Assembly: GCF_022819345.1 (NCBI RefSeq)
Contig: NZ_CP089288.1
Coordinates: forward strand, 1-64,000
Source of the DNA: Candidatus Nanosynbacter sp. HMT-352
Lineage (GTDB): Bacteria; Patescibacteriota; Saccharimonadia; Saccharimonadales; Saccharimonadaceae
Reading direction: 5' to 3'
Length of the DNA: 64,000 bases
Under the pieces are notes generated by a model. The model was not told where the DNA came from. It saw nothing but the letters and a program-made list of their open reading frames with translations, and searched no databases. A program made the position numbers and the translations under genes. Of this stretch, positions 27,216-35,706 are shown one piece after another; position 1 is the first letter of the stretch, and each line of letters opens with the position of its first letter.

Positions 27216-27611
27216 TTATTCTGTGGTTACACCATCAAAATCTTCTTCGTTAGCCTCCGCTTCTTCGCGAGTCGCCCGAACGATTCCATCTTTATGGTGT
27301 GCTGGACTATAAATAGTATAAAGCTTAAGTGGCTCCTCGCCGGTATTTATCACATTATGCTCAGCTCCCGCCGGCACAATAATCGCACTACCGTCAGAAA
27401 CAGCATATTCATTGCCATCAATCAAAACCTTACCTTTACCAGACTCAAATCGGAAAAATTGATCATTCTCCTCATGAACCTCCGAACCAATTTCCCCACC
27501 AACAGGCAAGCTCATCAATACCAATTGGCAATGCTTCGCAGTATATAGAACTTGACGAAAATTATTATTTGCCAATGTAAGCTCTTCGATATTTCCACTA
27601 AAACCCTTCAT
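27216..27611 (-). CDS. Cupin-domain protein
   Basis: The single cupin barrel of 131 residues has metal-ligand candidates: HEENDQFFRFESG (H...E) in motif 1 and PAGAEHNVIN (H) in motif 2. It resembles the common bacterial 'cupin domain' proteins annotated as mannose-6-phosphate isomerase-like, with no phosphate-binding evidence. AGGGGG SD sets the start. It lies 18 bases after trxA and is likely co-transcribed with fur and trxA. Confidence 0.88.
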   Translation of the reverse strand: MKGFSGNIEELTLANNNFRQVLYTAKHCQLVLMSLPVGGEIGSEVHEENDQFFRFESGKGKVLIDGNEYAVSDGSAIIVPAGAEHNVINTGEEPLKLYTIYSPAHHKDGIVRATREEAEANEEDFDGVTTE

Positions 27612-27629
27612 AAATCCCCCTTCTATTTT

Positions 27630-27959
27630 TTATTTCGCAGCTTTTTCCAAAGCGTCAATCAACGTCTGCTTTGGCTTCATGCCGATCATTTCAGCAACTT
27701 CCTCGCCGCCAACAAAAATCTTCATGTTTGGAATTCCCTGCACGCGGTATTCCATAGCTAATTGCGCATTTTCCTGACTTGCTTCAGTGTCAACTTTAAC
27801 AATATCAAACTCTGTTTCTTCAGCAATTTGATGCAAAAGCGGAGCCATTGCACGACATGGCGGACACCACGGCGCCCAAAAATCAACTAGCACAGGACCG
27901 TCGCTTTTTAGCACCTTATCTTCGAATTCTTGCTTTGTTGTAATTTCATATAAAGCCAT
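27630..27959 (-). CDS. trxA: Thioredoxin
   Basis: Thioredoxin reduces protein disulfides using its Cys pair. The 109-residue protein has the active site WAPWCPPCRAMAP (CPPC instead of the usual CGPC) and the conserved cis-proline segment GIPNMKIF. The ATG overlaps the fur stop by one base (TAATG), and the GGAGG SD lies inside the last fur codons, so the two are coupled. Co-expression with fur suggests redox or metal control. Confidence 0.95.
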   Translation of the reverse strand: MALYEITTKQEFEDKVLKSDGPVLVDFWAPWCPPCRAMAPLLHQIAEETEFDIVKVDTEASQENAQLAMEYRVQGIPNMKIFVGGEEVAEMIGMKPKQTLIDALEKAAK

Positions 27960-28351
27960 TATTTCCTCCTTTTCTGGCATTTTTTACAAACTCCCGTCAC
28001 AACCAACGGGCCGTCAATATAACAATCGCTAATTTCATGCGCAATCTGTTTTCTCATCTCATCGGCAATTTTAACATCCATCAAGCCGTCGCAGTCACTA
28101 CACACAAAATGATCGTGATCGTCCTTACGAATATCATATCGCAAGCAACCCTTTTTGGTCGATGGTGCCAAACCAATCGTCCCGTCGCCGTACAGGCGCT
28201 GAGTTATTCGATGCACCGTCGTGTCGCTGACTTCAGGATGAATGTTCCGCAATTCCTGAGCAATTTCCGCATTCGTCGCATGATGCTTACTCTTTAAAAT
28301 CGCCATCACATCATTCGTGTATTTTGTTGATCGCCTAACAATTTGCGTCAT
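27959..28351 (-). CDS. Fur family metal/peroxide-responsive repressor
   Basis: Fur-family proteins are DNA-binding dimers controlled by iron, zinc or peroxide. The 130-residue protein has an N-terminal winged helix (~1-75) and a C-terminal metal-binding part with DDHDHFVCSDC (His-rich motif and first CxxC) and VCKKCQKR (second CxxC, structural zinc). Which member (Fur, Zur or PerR) cannot be told. A perfect 19-base palindrome overlaps its promoter, suggesting autoregulation. It leads the fur-trxA-cupin group. Confidence 0.9.
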   Translation of the reverse strand: MTQIVRRSTKYTNDVMAILKSKHHATNAEIAQELRNIHPEVSDTTVHRITQRLYGDGTIGLAPSTKKGCLRYDIRKDDHDHFVCSDCDGLMDVKIADEMRKQIAHEISDCYIDGPLVVTGVCKKCQKRRK

Positions 28352-28357
28352 GTTCCT

Positions 28358-28386
28358 ATTGTAAAGTATTTACAATAAATAAACAA
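28358..28386 (-). promoter_or_regulatory. fur-trxA promoter with perfect palindromic operator
   Basis: Minus strand: -35 TTGTTT (28381-28386), 17-base spacer, -10 TACAAT (28358-28363), then 6 bases to the fur ATG. A perfect palindrome, ATTGTAAA-GTA-TTTACAAT (28358-28376), covers the -10 and spacer. Its length and AT-rich arms fit a Fur/PerR-type box. Confidence 0.75.
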
Positions 28387-28403
28387 GGGCTTTGCTCCAC
28401 AAA

Positions 28404-28432
28404 TTGACTTATATCTATATATTCCATATAAT
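28404..28432 (+). promoter_or_regulatory. Promoter of the ABC exporter
   Basis: Plus strand: TTGACT (28404-28409), 17-base spacer, TATAAT (28427-28432). A leader of about 110 bases follows, with a small hairpin GAACTC/GAGTTC near 28446-28465 and the SD at its end. Confidence 0.75.
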
Positions 28433-28549
28433 AGTCAAAGTCTATGAACTCCCGACGGCGAGTTCCTCTAATATACGTTTTGAATAATTAAGAACGCTCA
28501 GTTTTCTGTGCAGTTTATAAATATTAATTTATCATCGAAAGGAATTGAT

Positions 28550-30322
28550 TTGAAAAACAAACCGAACAGTAAAGAAATATTTCGTCTATTCTGGAAGACG
28601 TCAGCGCCGTACAAACACCGCCGAAACTTGGCAATATTTTTTGCAATGCTCACACTCGTGGTTACTATTTTTGTCGGCCCACTTATAATTGCTCAGCTTC
28701 TTAGTATTATCCAACACAATCAACTGCACGACGCAAAAAACATATGGACACTAATTGCTTTATACGGCGTCAGTGAATTATGGTCGAGCGTCATCGGCTG
28801 GCGATTAGTTTTATATCTCGCCTGGACATTCGAAACCGCCATGCAGCGAGATTTGTACGCTCGGTGCTTCAGCAAACTGACCAACCAAACATTATTCTTC
28901 CATTCAAATAAATTCGGCGGGTCGCTCGTTAGCCAAACAAATAAATTAGTTGGCGCGGTAGAAAGTTTTTGGGACACGATAATTTGGTCAGTTTTGCCTC
29001 TAGTTGTTTCACTGGTCGGTTCAATAATTGTCTTATCAACTCTCCTCTGGCAATACGCGCTCTTCTTACTCATCTTCTCAATTGTTTTCAGCCTCGTCGT
29101 TTATTACGGATCCAAGCCAATGGCAAAATTGACAAAAAAAGAAGCCAAATCCAGCAATAAATTGAACGGGCAATTGGCGGATGTAATCTCAAACGTTCTG
29201 GCGGTCAAGTCATCTGGCGCCGAAGCTACGGAACAGAAATTTTTCACAAAAACCGTCAACTCTTGGCGAAACTCAAGTCTCGACGTAATGCGCGGATTCT
29301 TAAAAGTCAGCACTATATATTCGTCAATCAACATGGTTATTAAAATTGGAGCAATCGCCTTCGCAGTGTACGCAGCTCAAAATAATTTGGTATCAGTGGC
29401 GTCTGTTTACCTCATCATCACCTACACCGGTAGTGTCGCGCATGAATTATGGAACATGAACGGAATTATGCGCAATTACAACCGAATTATCGGTAACGCA
29501 AATGATATGGTAGAAATCTTACAAACGCCAACAACATTGATTGATAAAAGTGATTCAAAGCTAAAAGTTACAAACGGCGAAATTTCTATAGATAAAGTAA
29601 CTTTCACGCACGACGAGGGTCAAGGCGACACTCTATTCCGCGACTTCTCTCTGGATATTAAACCGGGCGAAAAAATAGGTTTAGTCGGAGCGAGCGGTTC
29701 TGGAAAAACTACGCTCACCAAATTGCTATTACGCTTCGCTGATATTGACTCGGGAAAAATTACCATCGATGGACAAGATATTTCCGAAGTCACCCAAGCA
29801 AGTTTGCGCGCAAAAATCGCTTACGTACCGCAAGAGCCATTACTATTCCACCGCTCCGTGCGCGAAAACATCGCTTACGGTCGACCTGATGCAACGGACG
29901 CAGAAATTGAAGAAGCCGCCAAAAAAGCTGGCGCTTACGATTTTATCGTTGGACTTAAAGACGGTTTTGACACAATGGTTGGCGAGCGCGGAATTAAATT
30001 ATCTGGCGGACAGCGACAACGAGTTGCAATTGCTAGGGCAATCCTAAAAAATGCGCCAATTCTAGTCCTCGACGAGGCGACTTCAGCGCTAGATTCCGAG
30101 TCAGAAGCATTGATCCAAAAATCCTTGGAAACGTTGATGAAGAATCGAACTTCAATTGTCATTGCCCATCGCTTATCTACAATTGCTAAGTTGGACCGTA
30201 TAATTGTCCTGAAGGATGGAAAAATTGTCGAGGATGGATCGCATGATGAACTTATCAATAAAAAACGTGGTGTTTACGCGAAATTATGGGCGCGACAATC
30301 TGGCGGATTTATTGAAGAATAG
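28550..30322 (+). CDS. ABC transporter, fused permease and ATP-binding protein (exporter type)
   Basis: A half-size exporter of the MsbA/LmrA type. The membrane domain (~1-310) has six helices. The ATPase domain (~350-590) has Walker A GASGSGKTT, signature LSGGQRQR, Walker B LVLDEATSALD and the switch His in IAHRLS. The start is read as TTG at 28550, because AAAGGA lies 6 bases upstream; an in-frame ATG at 28508 would add 14 residues and has no SD. The substrate cannot be deduced. Downstream is DedA. Confidence 0.93.
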   Translation: MKNKPNSKEIFRLFWKTSAPYKHRRNLAIFFAMLTLVVTIFVGPLIIAQLLSIIQHNQLHDAKNIWTLIALYGVSELWSSVIGWRLVLYLAWTFETAMQRDLYARCFSKLTNQTLFFHSNKFGGSLVSQTNKLVGAVESFWDTIIWSVLPLVVSLVGSIIVLSTLLWQYALFLLIFSIVFSLVVYYGSKPMAKLTKKEAKSSNKLNGQLADVISNVLAVKSSGAEATEQKFFTKTVNSWRNSSLDVMRGFLKVSTIYSSINMVIKIGAIAFAVYAAQNNLVSVASVYLIITYTGSVAHELWNMNGIMRNYNRIIGNANDMVEILQTPTTLIDKSDSKLKVTNGEISIDKVTFTHDEGQGDTLFRDFSLDIKPGEKIGLVGASGSGKTTLTKLLLRFADIDSGKITIDGQDISEVTQASLRAKIAYVPQEPLLFHRSVRENIAYGRPDATDAEIEEAAKKAGAYDFIVGLKDGFDTMVGERGIKLSGGQRQRVAIARAILKNAPILVLDEATSALDSESEALIQKSLETLMKNRTSIVIAHRLSTIAKLDRIIVLKDGKIVEDGSHDELINKKRGVYAKLWARQSGGFIEE

Positions 30323-30347
30323 TCCAATCTGCATACGCCAATCATGC

Positions 30348-30353
30348 TATAAT
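30348..30353 (+). promoter_or_regulatory. Leaderless -10 box of the DedA gene
   Basis: TATAAT, 6 bases before ATG 30360. No clear -35 box. Confidence 0.6.
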
Positions 30354-30359
30354 TAAGGC

Positions 30360-31010
30360 ATGGAATCTTTTATTCACTTGATAACTAGCTTTGGTGTATT
30401 GGCAATTTTATTAGTAGTTTTTGCAGAGTCTGGCCTGTTAATCGGATTTGTTCTACCCGGCGACAGTCTACTTTTCACCGCTGGATACATGGTTCAGCAA
30501 AACATTCTACACATTGACATTCACATTTTTGCGCTTTTGGTTTTTGCGGCGGCAGTGCTGGGCGACAGTGTTGGCTATAGTTTTGGCCATAAAGTTGGAC
30601 GCAAGTTGTTTGAAAAAGAAAATTCCCGATTCTTCAAGAAAAAATATTTGGAGCAAACAGAAAAGTTTTATTACAAACACGGCTCGGCGACAATCGTCCT
30701 GGCTCGATTTGTGCCAATTGTAAGAACCTTCGCCCCAATCGTTGCCGGCGCCAGTAAGATGCACTATAAAACATTCTTAACTTTCAATCTTATCGGTGGA
30801 TTTCTTTGGTCGTCAGCATTCGTTTATCTAGGCTTCTATGCTGGCGAGTTTTTGACCAAAGCAGGCGTAAATATTGAAGTTGCAGCTATTCTCATCATCT
30901 TCCTGTCTGTCTCACCAATGGTTATTCATGCTTTGAAACAACCAAATACTCGCGCTTTATTAAGAAAACAATTGTTGGTTCTCCTCTCAAAAACCAAGCG
31001 TAAAAAATAA
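30360..31010 (+). CDS. DedA family membrane protein
   Basis: DedA proteins are membrane transporters or flippases, recently linked to recycling of undecaprenyl phosphate or phosphatidylethanolamine. The 216-residue protein has the family motifs FAESGLLIGFVLPGDSLLF (~residues 22-40), FGHKVGRKLF and the downstream ARFVPIVRTFAPIVAG with the functionally important arginines. About five helices. It ends two bases before the uvrA stop on the other strand. Confidence 0.93.
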   Translation: MESFIHLITSFGVLAILLVVFAESGLLIGFVLPGDSLLFTAGYMVQQNILHIDIHIFALLVFAAAVLGDSVGYSFGHKVGRKLFEKENSRFFKKKYLEQTEKFYYKHGSATIVLARFVPIVRTFAPIVAGASKMHYKTFLTFNLIGGFLWSSAFVYLGFYAGEFLTKAGVNIEVAAILIIFLSVSPMVIHALKQPNTRALLRKQLLVLLSKTKRKK

Positions 31011-31012
31011 TC

Positions 31013-33826
31013 TTAAAGCATCTTTTTCAGATATTTGCCAGTGAACGAATTTGGTACCTTGGCGATATCTTCAGGTGTACCGCAAGCCACAACCGTACCG
31101 CCGCCAATTCCGCCTTCTGGGCCCATATCAATTATCCAGTCGGCTGACTTTATGACGTCCAAATTATGCTCAATGATAATCATACTATTACCGCCCTCAA
31201 CCAATTGCTGTAAAATCCCCAACAGTCGTTTTACGTCAGCCGAATGAAGCCCAGTGGTCGGCTCATCCAGAATGTACATAGTTTTTCCAGTGGAACGCTT
31301 GGAGAGCTCCGTCGCTAATTTAATTCGCTGCGCCTCACCGCCCGAAAAAGTAGTTGCTGGCTGACCAAGTTTAATATAACCAAGCCCAACCTCAACCAAC
31401 GTCTGAAGTTTACGTGCAATATTCGGCACACTATCAAAAAACTCCGCCGCTTGATCAATTGTCATATCCAAAACATCGGCAATTGTCTTGTCTTTATACT
31501 TAATCTCCAGCGCTTCGCGATTATAACGCTTGCCATGACACTCGTCACATTGAACATAAACATCCGGCAAAAAGTGCATTTCAATCTTTATCACACCATC
31601 ACCCTGACAATTTTCGCAGCGACCGCCTTTAACATTAAAACTAAATCGTCCAGATTTATAGCCTCGAACGTTAGCCTCGGGCGTACTGGCAAAAAGTTCG
31701 CGAATCGGCGTAAAAATTCCAGTGTAAGTCGCTGGATTGGAGCGCGGCGTCCGACCAATTGGCGACTGATCTATGACAATCGTCTTATCAAGCAAATTCA
31801 CACCTTCTATGGCATCGTGCAGTCCTGGCGCCGTCGTTGCGCGATTCAGCTCTGCAGCCAATTCCCGCGCCACAATGTCATTCACAAGCGTCGACTTTCC
31901 GCTACCAGAAACACCAGACACTACAGTCATCAACCCCAAAGGAAATTCCACATCAATGTTCTTAAGATTATTTTCGCGAGCGCCACGAACAATCAACTTT
32001 CTATCTTTCACGACTTTGCGACGCTTTTTCGGAACGGCAATTTTTTCCGCCCCAGATAAATAGCGACCAGTTATACTATTCTCATTTTTCGCAACAATTT
32101 CAGGCGTCCCCATCGCCACTACTTGACCACCATTCACACCAGCTCCCGGTCCCATATCAACCAGAAAATCACTCTGGCGAATCGTGTCCTCGTCGTGCTC
32201 AACCACCAGCACAGAATTTCCCAAATCTCGAAGACGCTTCAACATATCAATCAGCTTGTCGTTGTCACGTTGATGAAGTCCAATCGACGGCTCGTCCAAC
32301 ACATAAAGTACGCCCTGAAGTCCAGCACCAATTTGCGTCGCCAAGCGAATTCGCTGCGCCTCGCCACCGCTCAATGTGTTAGCCGCTCGACTTAATTCCA
32401 AATAGTTCAGTCCAACATTGCTCATAAACGCCAAACGAGATTTAATTTCCTTCACAATCAAGCGAGCAATCGTCATTTCTTGCTCAGTCAATTGAAGCTT
32501 ATTGTCAAACAAATCCAACGCATCATCAACACTCAAATCGCACACGTCAACGATATTCAATTCATGAACCGTCACCGCCAAAACCACAGGTTTCAGGCGC
32601 GCACCTTTACAGGCATAACAATCCCTCTCGCGCATAAATCGCTCAATATCTCGTCGCATAAAATCGCTATCAGTTTCCTTCCAGCGTCGCTCCAGATTAG
32701 GAATAACACCCTCATAAGTCGTATCATAATGCCGACCGCCACCCAAATCAACGCGATATTTTTGGTCGCCAGTTCCGTATAATATTTTATGTTTAGCATC
32801 ATCAGAAAGCTTGCCTACGGGAACTTTCAAGCTAAAGCCGTGAGCTTCAGCAACAGACGCCAATCGCTTCATATTCCAAGCGTCAGAATTCATTCGATTA
32901 TACGGTCGAATTGCGCCTTCGGAAATTGTCAAATTGTTATTAAAGACCAATTCTGGATCGACCTCCAACCTCGACCCCAAACCCGTACACACAGGACAAG
33001 CTCCCTGCGGCGCGTTAAAACTAAACAGTCGCGGCTCCAGCTCTGGAATATCGACATCAGGGTGATCAACACAAGCATATCTCTGCGAAAATGTCTTCAC
33101 TTCGTCGCTATCCGCGTCCAAAACCTCGATAACGCCCTGACCTAGATCTAGCGCCTGCTCAACGCTCTGACTCAATCGAGATCGCATTTCCGCCGTCAAC
33201 GCCAGCCTATCAACCACCAGCTCGATGTTATGCTTGTAACTTTTTTGCAGCTCCGGAAATTCATCCAGCGCGTATACTACGCCGTCCACGCGAACCCTGG
33301 CATAACCAAGTCGCTGATATTGCTCCGGAATGTGCGCAAACTCACCTTTTTTATTCTTAACAATTGGCGCCAATAACAAAATTCGCTTATCAACAAATTG
33401 TCGCAAAATCTCGTCAATAATCACCTCAGTCGTGCGACGCGTCACTTCATTGCCACAAATCGGACAATGCGGCACGCCAATTCGTGCAAACAAAAGCCTC
33501 AGATAATCATAAATTTCCGTAACCGTAGCCACGGTCGAACGCGGGTTGCGGCTGGTCGACTTCTGGTCAATTGAAATCGCTGGGCTGAGCCCTTCAATTG
33601 AATCAACATCAGGCTTATCCATCGTACCCAAAAATTGCCGCGCATAAGAATTAAGACTCTCCATATAACGGCGCTGACCCTCGGCATAAATCGTGTCAAA
33701 TGCCAAACTGGATTTACCCGATCCGCTAAGACCTGTAATCACCACCAGCTGATCTCGCGGAATCTCAATATCTACATTTTTCAGATTGTGCTCACGAGCA
33801 CCTTTAACACGAATTACCTCTGTCAT
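31013..33826 (-). CDS. uvrA: UvrABC excision nuclease subunit A
   Basis: UvrA is the damage sensor ATPase of nucleotide excision repair. The 937-residue length is standard. Two ABC modules are visible: Walker A GLSGSGKSSL (~residue 33) and GVSGSGKSTLV (~residue 640), and signatures ANTLSGGEAQR and ATTFSGGEAQR. Zinc fingers: HCPICGN early, a middle one where the first pair reads CVDH before ACPVC, and a C-terminal one (RCENCQG...QCDECHGKR) needed for damage binding. TATAAT lies 9 bases before the ATG. uvrB is not in the window. Confidence 0.98.
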   Translation of the reverse strand: MTEVIRVKGAREHNLKNVDIEIPRDQLVVITGLSGSGKSSLAFDTIYAEGQRRYMESLNSYARQFLGTMDKPDVDSIEGLSPAISIDQKSTSRNPRSTVATVTEIYDYLRLLFARIGVPHCPICGNEVTRRTTEVIIDEILRQFVDKRILLLAPIVKNKKGEFAHIPEQYQRLGYARVRVDGVVYALDEFPELQKSYKHNIELVVDRLALTAEMRSRLSQSVEQALDLGQGVIEVLDADSDEVKTFSQRYACVDHPDVDIPELEPRLFSFNAPQGACPVCTGLGSRLEVDPELVFNNNLTISEGAIRPYNRMNSDAWNMKRLASVAEAHGFSLKVPVGKLSDDAKHKILYGTGDQKYRVDLGGGRHYDTTYEGVIPNLERRWKETDSDFMRRDIERFMRERDCYACKGARLKPVVLAVTVHELNIVDVCDLSVDDALDLFDNKLQLTEQEMTIARLIVKEIKSRLAFMSNVGLNYLELSRAANTLSGGEAQRIRLATQIGAGLQGVLYVLDEPSIGLHQRDNDKLIDMLKRLRDLGNSVLVVEHDEDTIRQSDFLVDMGPGAGVNGGQVVAMGTPEIVAKNENSITGRYLSGAEKIAVPKKRRKVVKDRKLIVRGARENNLKNIDVEFPLGLMTVVSGVSGSGKSTLVNDIVARELAAELNRATTAPGLHDAIEGVNLLDKTIVIDQSPIGRTPRSNPATYTGIFTPIRELFASTPEANVRGYKSGRFSFNVKGGRCENCQGDGVIKIEMHFLPDVYVQCDECHGKRYNREALEIKYKDKTIADVLDMTIDQAAEFFDSVPNIARKLQTLVEVGLGYIKLGQPATTFSGGEAQRIKLATELSKRSTGKTMYILDEPTTGLHSADVKRLLGILQQLVEGGNSMIIIEHNLDVIKSADWIIDMGPEGGIGGGTVVACGTPEDIAKVPNSFTGKYLKKML

Positions 33827-33911
33827 AACCGCTATATTATACAGGTTTTTGACATTTTTTTCCAGTCCAAATATCGACGCAAATCAGAGTTAAAACACAT
33901 TACGCTTATGA

Positions 33912-33940
33912 TTGCAAGTCAATATCTTATTTGTTACAGT
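33912..33940 (+). promoter_or_regulatory. Leaderless promoter TTGCAA-17-TACAGT
   Basis: Plus strand: TTGCAA (33912-33917), 17-base spacer, TACAGT (33935-33940), 7 bases to ATG 33948. Confidence 0.7.
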
Positions 33941-33947
33941 TAGATCT

Positions 33948-34334
33948 ATGAGAAAGCTGGGCATTTACTTAGTTATAACACTCGGAGCGATACTACTCGC
34001 ACCTTTTGTAATTGACCAGCTTTTTTTCTTCTTTTTCCTAGGAAAAATCCCCTTCACGAACATCAGCCTGCCCGCAATTTTAATGGTTATTTTCTGGGCA
34101 ATTATCGTACCGTTGGCAATTATCCTCAGAAAATCACTTTCTGCCCTGTTTTGGAAGTCCATTGACATTGCCGGCGAAATCGCGCAACGACGAATCAACA
34201 GAAAAATCCGCTATTTTACACCAAATCAAAAAAGCGAGCTTATTTTATTATCAATTTATCTACTTTCCAATATGAAAAAGAGCGAGCCTTATGATGAGAT
34301 TGAATCTCAAAAGCTCGCTCCGTCTATGACCTAA
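33948..34334 (+). CDS. Small two-helix membrane protein of unknown function
   Basis: The 128-residue protein has two transmembrane helices (~5-30, Phe-rich, and ~43-62), then a basic, helical cytoplasmic part. I recognise no family. An upstream in-frame TTG at 33912 would add 12 residues but lies in the -35 box; ATG 33948 fits a leaderless promoter. The last codons contain a terminator hairpin for the opposite strand. Confidence 0.55.
   Translation: MRKLGIYLVITLGAILLAPFVIDQLFFFFFLGKIPFTNISLPAILMVIFWAIIVPLAIILRKSLSALFWKSIDIAGEIAQRRINRKIRYFTPNQKSELILLSIYLLSNMKKSEPYDEIESQKLAPSMT
34275..34320 (-). terminator. Terminator of the BNR surface-protein gene, inside the convergent coding end
   Basis: Minus strand: GAGCGAGC/GCTCGCTC (34280-34287 with 34313-34320), with an inner GAGAT/ATCTC stem, then T5. 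It lies within the 3' coding part of the plus-strand gene 33948-34334. Confidence 0.8.
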
Positions 34335-34338
34335 TTTT

Positions 34339-35643
34339 TTACAGCCGTTTTCTCAGAACCAACGCACCAGCTGCGACAGCCACAACAGCTAATCCACTAA
34401 CTAGCCAAATAGAGTTTCCTGTTTCAGCAAGGTTTTTTGACGATAATTTTTCTGGTTTTTTACTGGAAGTGGATGATGTTGTTGTTGCGGCGATTGAAGC
34501 ACCTGAAGATGAAGAGCCCGTGGATGGGGTGGCGGGAGTTGATGGAGTGGTAGTTCCGCCCGCGCCCGAGCCGGTACCGCCAGGAGTTACAGGCGGAGGT
34601 GTCGGTAGAGTTGCTAGGCGATAATAAGCCGCGCCCGTTGTCATATCGTAGAACATTGCGAACATTCTGGACGCCGACGAAGACGAATAAACGCTACCAA
34701 AACCAGCCTCATTATCACCCTGCGACGTCCAGGTTTTACCGCCGTCTACTGACATTACAATATACGGCAAATTTGAAGCATCCATGACGGCTGGTCGAAC
34801 GTAGACAAACAGCCTCTTGCCGTCATCGCTAACTCCTGTCTGCGTAATATAATCATCCACCTTCTGAGTCGGAACTTCAGCAGGAATGGGCGCCCAGCTG
34901 GCACCACCATCTAATGAAATTTTGTGACCATCAAATAGACTATTACCGTTAATACTGATGAACATGAGGGTTGTATCGTGGATGACACGAGTTCCAGCGT
35001 CCGTCCAGGTCAATCCGTAATCATCAGACCTCTTTACTACACTAGGAGTCCCATCTATCGCAATCATCTTTCCACCGTCAAGTATGCGCTCAGGACAAAC
35101 ATTACCCTTCTGCGTCCAAGTTTGACCATCGTCAGTAGAAACATAAAGCGGAGGAGTTTCACCGTCATCTCCACACCTAGCTAGAGTGGAGCCATCTGGG
35201 CTCATAAATAAATGATTATTGCCGGGGTCTACATTGCTAGACTTTATCCAGTTGCGACCACCATCAGTTGACATATAAAAAGAGTTTTCTCCATGCCGAC
35301 CATTCACAATCATCTTAGACCCGTCTGTATTTACTAGCAATCTATTCGCAGAGTCTGGCATCGCAAAGCTATTCCAACTTGCACCATTATCCGCAGAGAT
35401 TAACAATTTTATATCGCCAGTATTAGTATCTTCTCGCAGGACAAAAAGTTTTGACCCGTCTGGACTAATAATCGCTTCCCTAAATTCATCATCTCCTGGT
35501 ACGGTTACATCCTTCCACGTATACTTAGGCGATTCCTCCGCTCTAACCAAAGGCGGTAGAACTGCCAATGCTGATAATGCAAACACAAATACTAAGGACA
35601 GCATCCCTCTGTATACTACGCGCTTTCTGTTCTTAATTAACAT
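34339..35643 (-). CDS. Secreted BNR/Asp-box repeat surface protein with LAETG sorting signal
   Basis: A signal peptide (~1-34, ending VRA) leads into a beta-propeller-like domain (~35-350) with at least six Asp-box motifs (SADNGASW, STDGGRNW, STDDGQTW, SDDYGLTW, SLDGGASW, SVDGGKTW), as in sialidases and sortilin-type propellers. No sialidase catalytic set is evident. A Gly/Thr/Ser/Pro linker (~355-400) precedes LAETG, a hydrophobic helix and KRL, which is a sortase sorting signal. It is therefore a predicted wall-attached protein, perhaps an adhesin. GGAGG 5 bases before ATG 35643 sets the start; the frame opens earlier at 35697. Confidence 0.85.
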   Translation of the reverse strand: MLIKNRKRVVYRGMLSLVFVFALSALAVLPPLVRAEESPKYTWKDVTVPGDDEFREAIISPDGSKLFVLREDTNTGDIKLLISADNGASWNSFAMPDSANRLLVNTDGSKMIVNGRHGENSFYMSTDGGRNWIKSSNVDPGNNHLFMSPDGSTLARCGDDGETPPLYVSTDDGQTWTQKGNVCPERILDGGKMIAIDGTPSVVKRSDDYGLTWTDAGTRVIHDTTLMFISINGNSLFDGHKISLDGGASWAPIPAEVPTQKVDDYITQTGVSDDGKRLFVYVRPAVMDASNLPYIVMSVDGGKTWTSQGDNEAGFGSVYSSSSASRMFAMFYDMTTGAAYYRLATLPTPPPVTPGGTGSGAGGTTTPSTPATPSTGSSSSGASIAATTTSSTSSKKPEKLSSKNLAETGNSIWLVSGLAVVAVAAGALVLRKRL

Positions 35644-35706
35644 CCGCTCCTCCATTTTTTGTTTTCCTATGCGAAACCATCTTTCTGATTTTAGCATAAC
35701 CTCATT

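Noticed and set aside
33912..33947. Twelve-residue N-terminal extension of the 33948 gene
   Set aside because: That stretch is the -35 box, spacer and -10 box of a good promoter.
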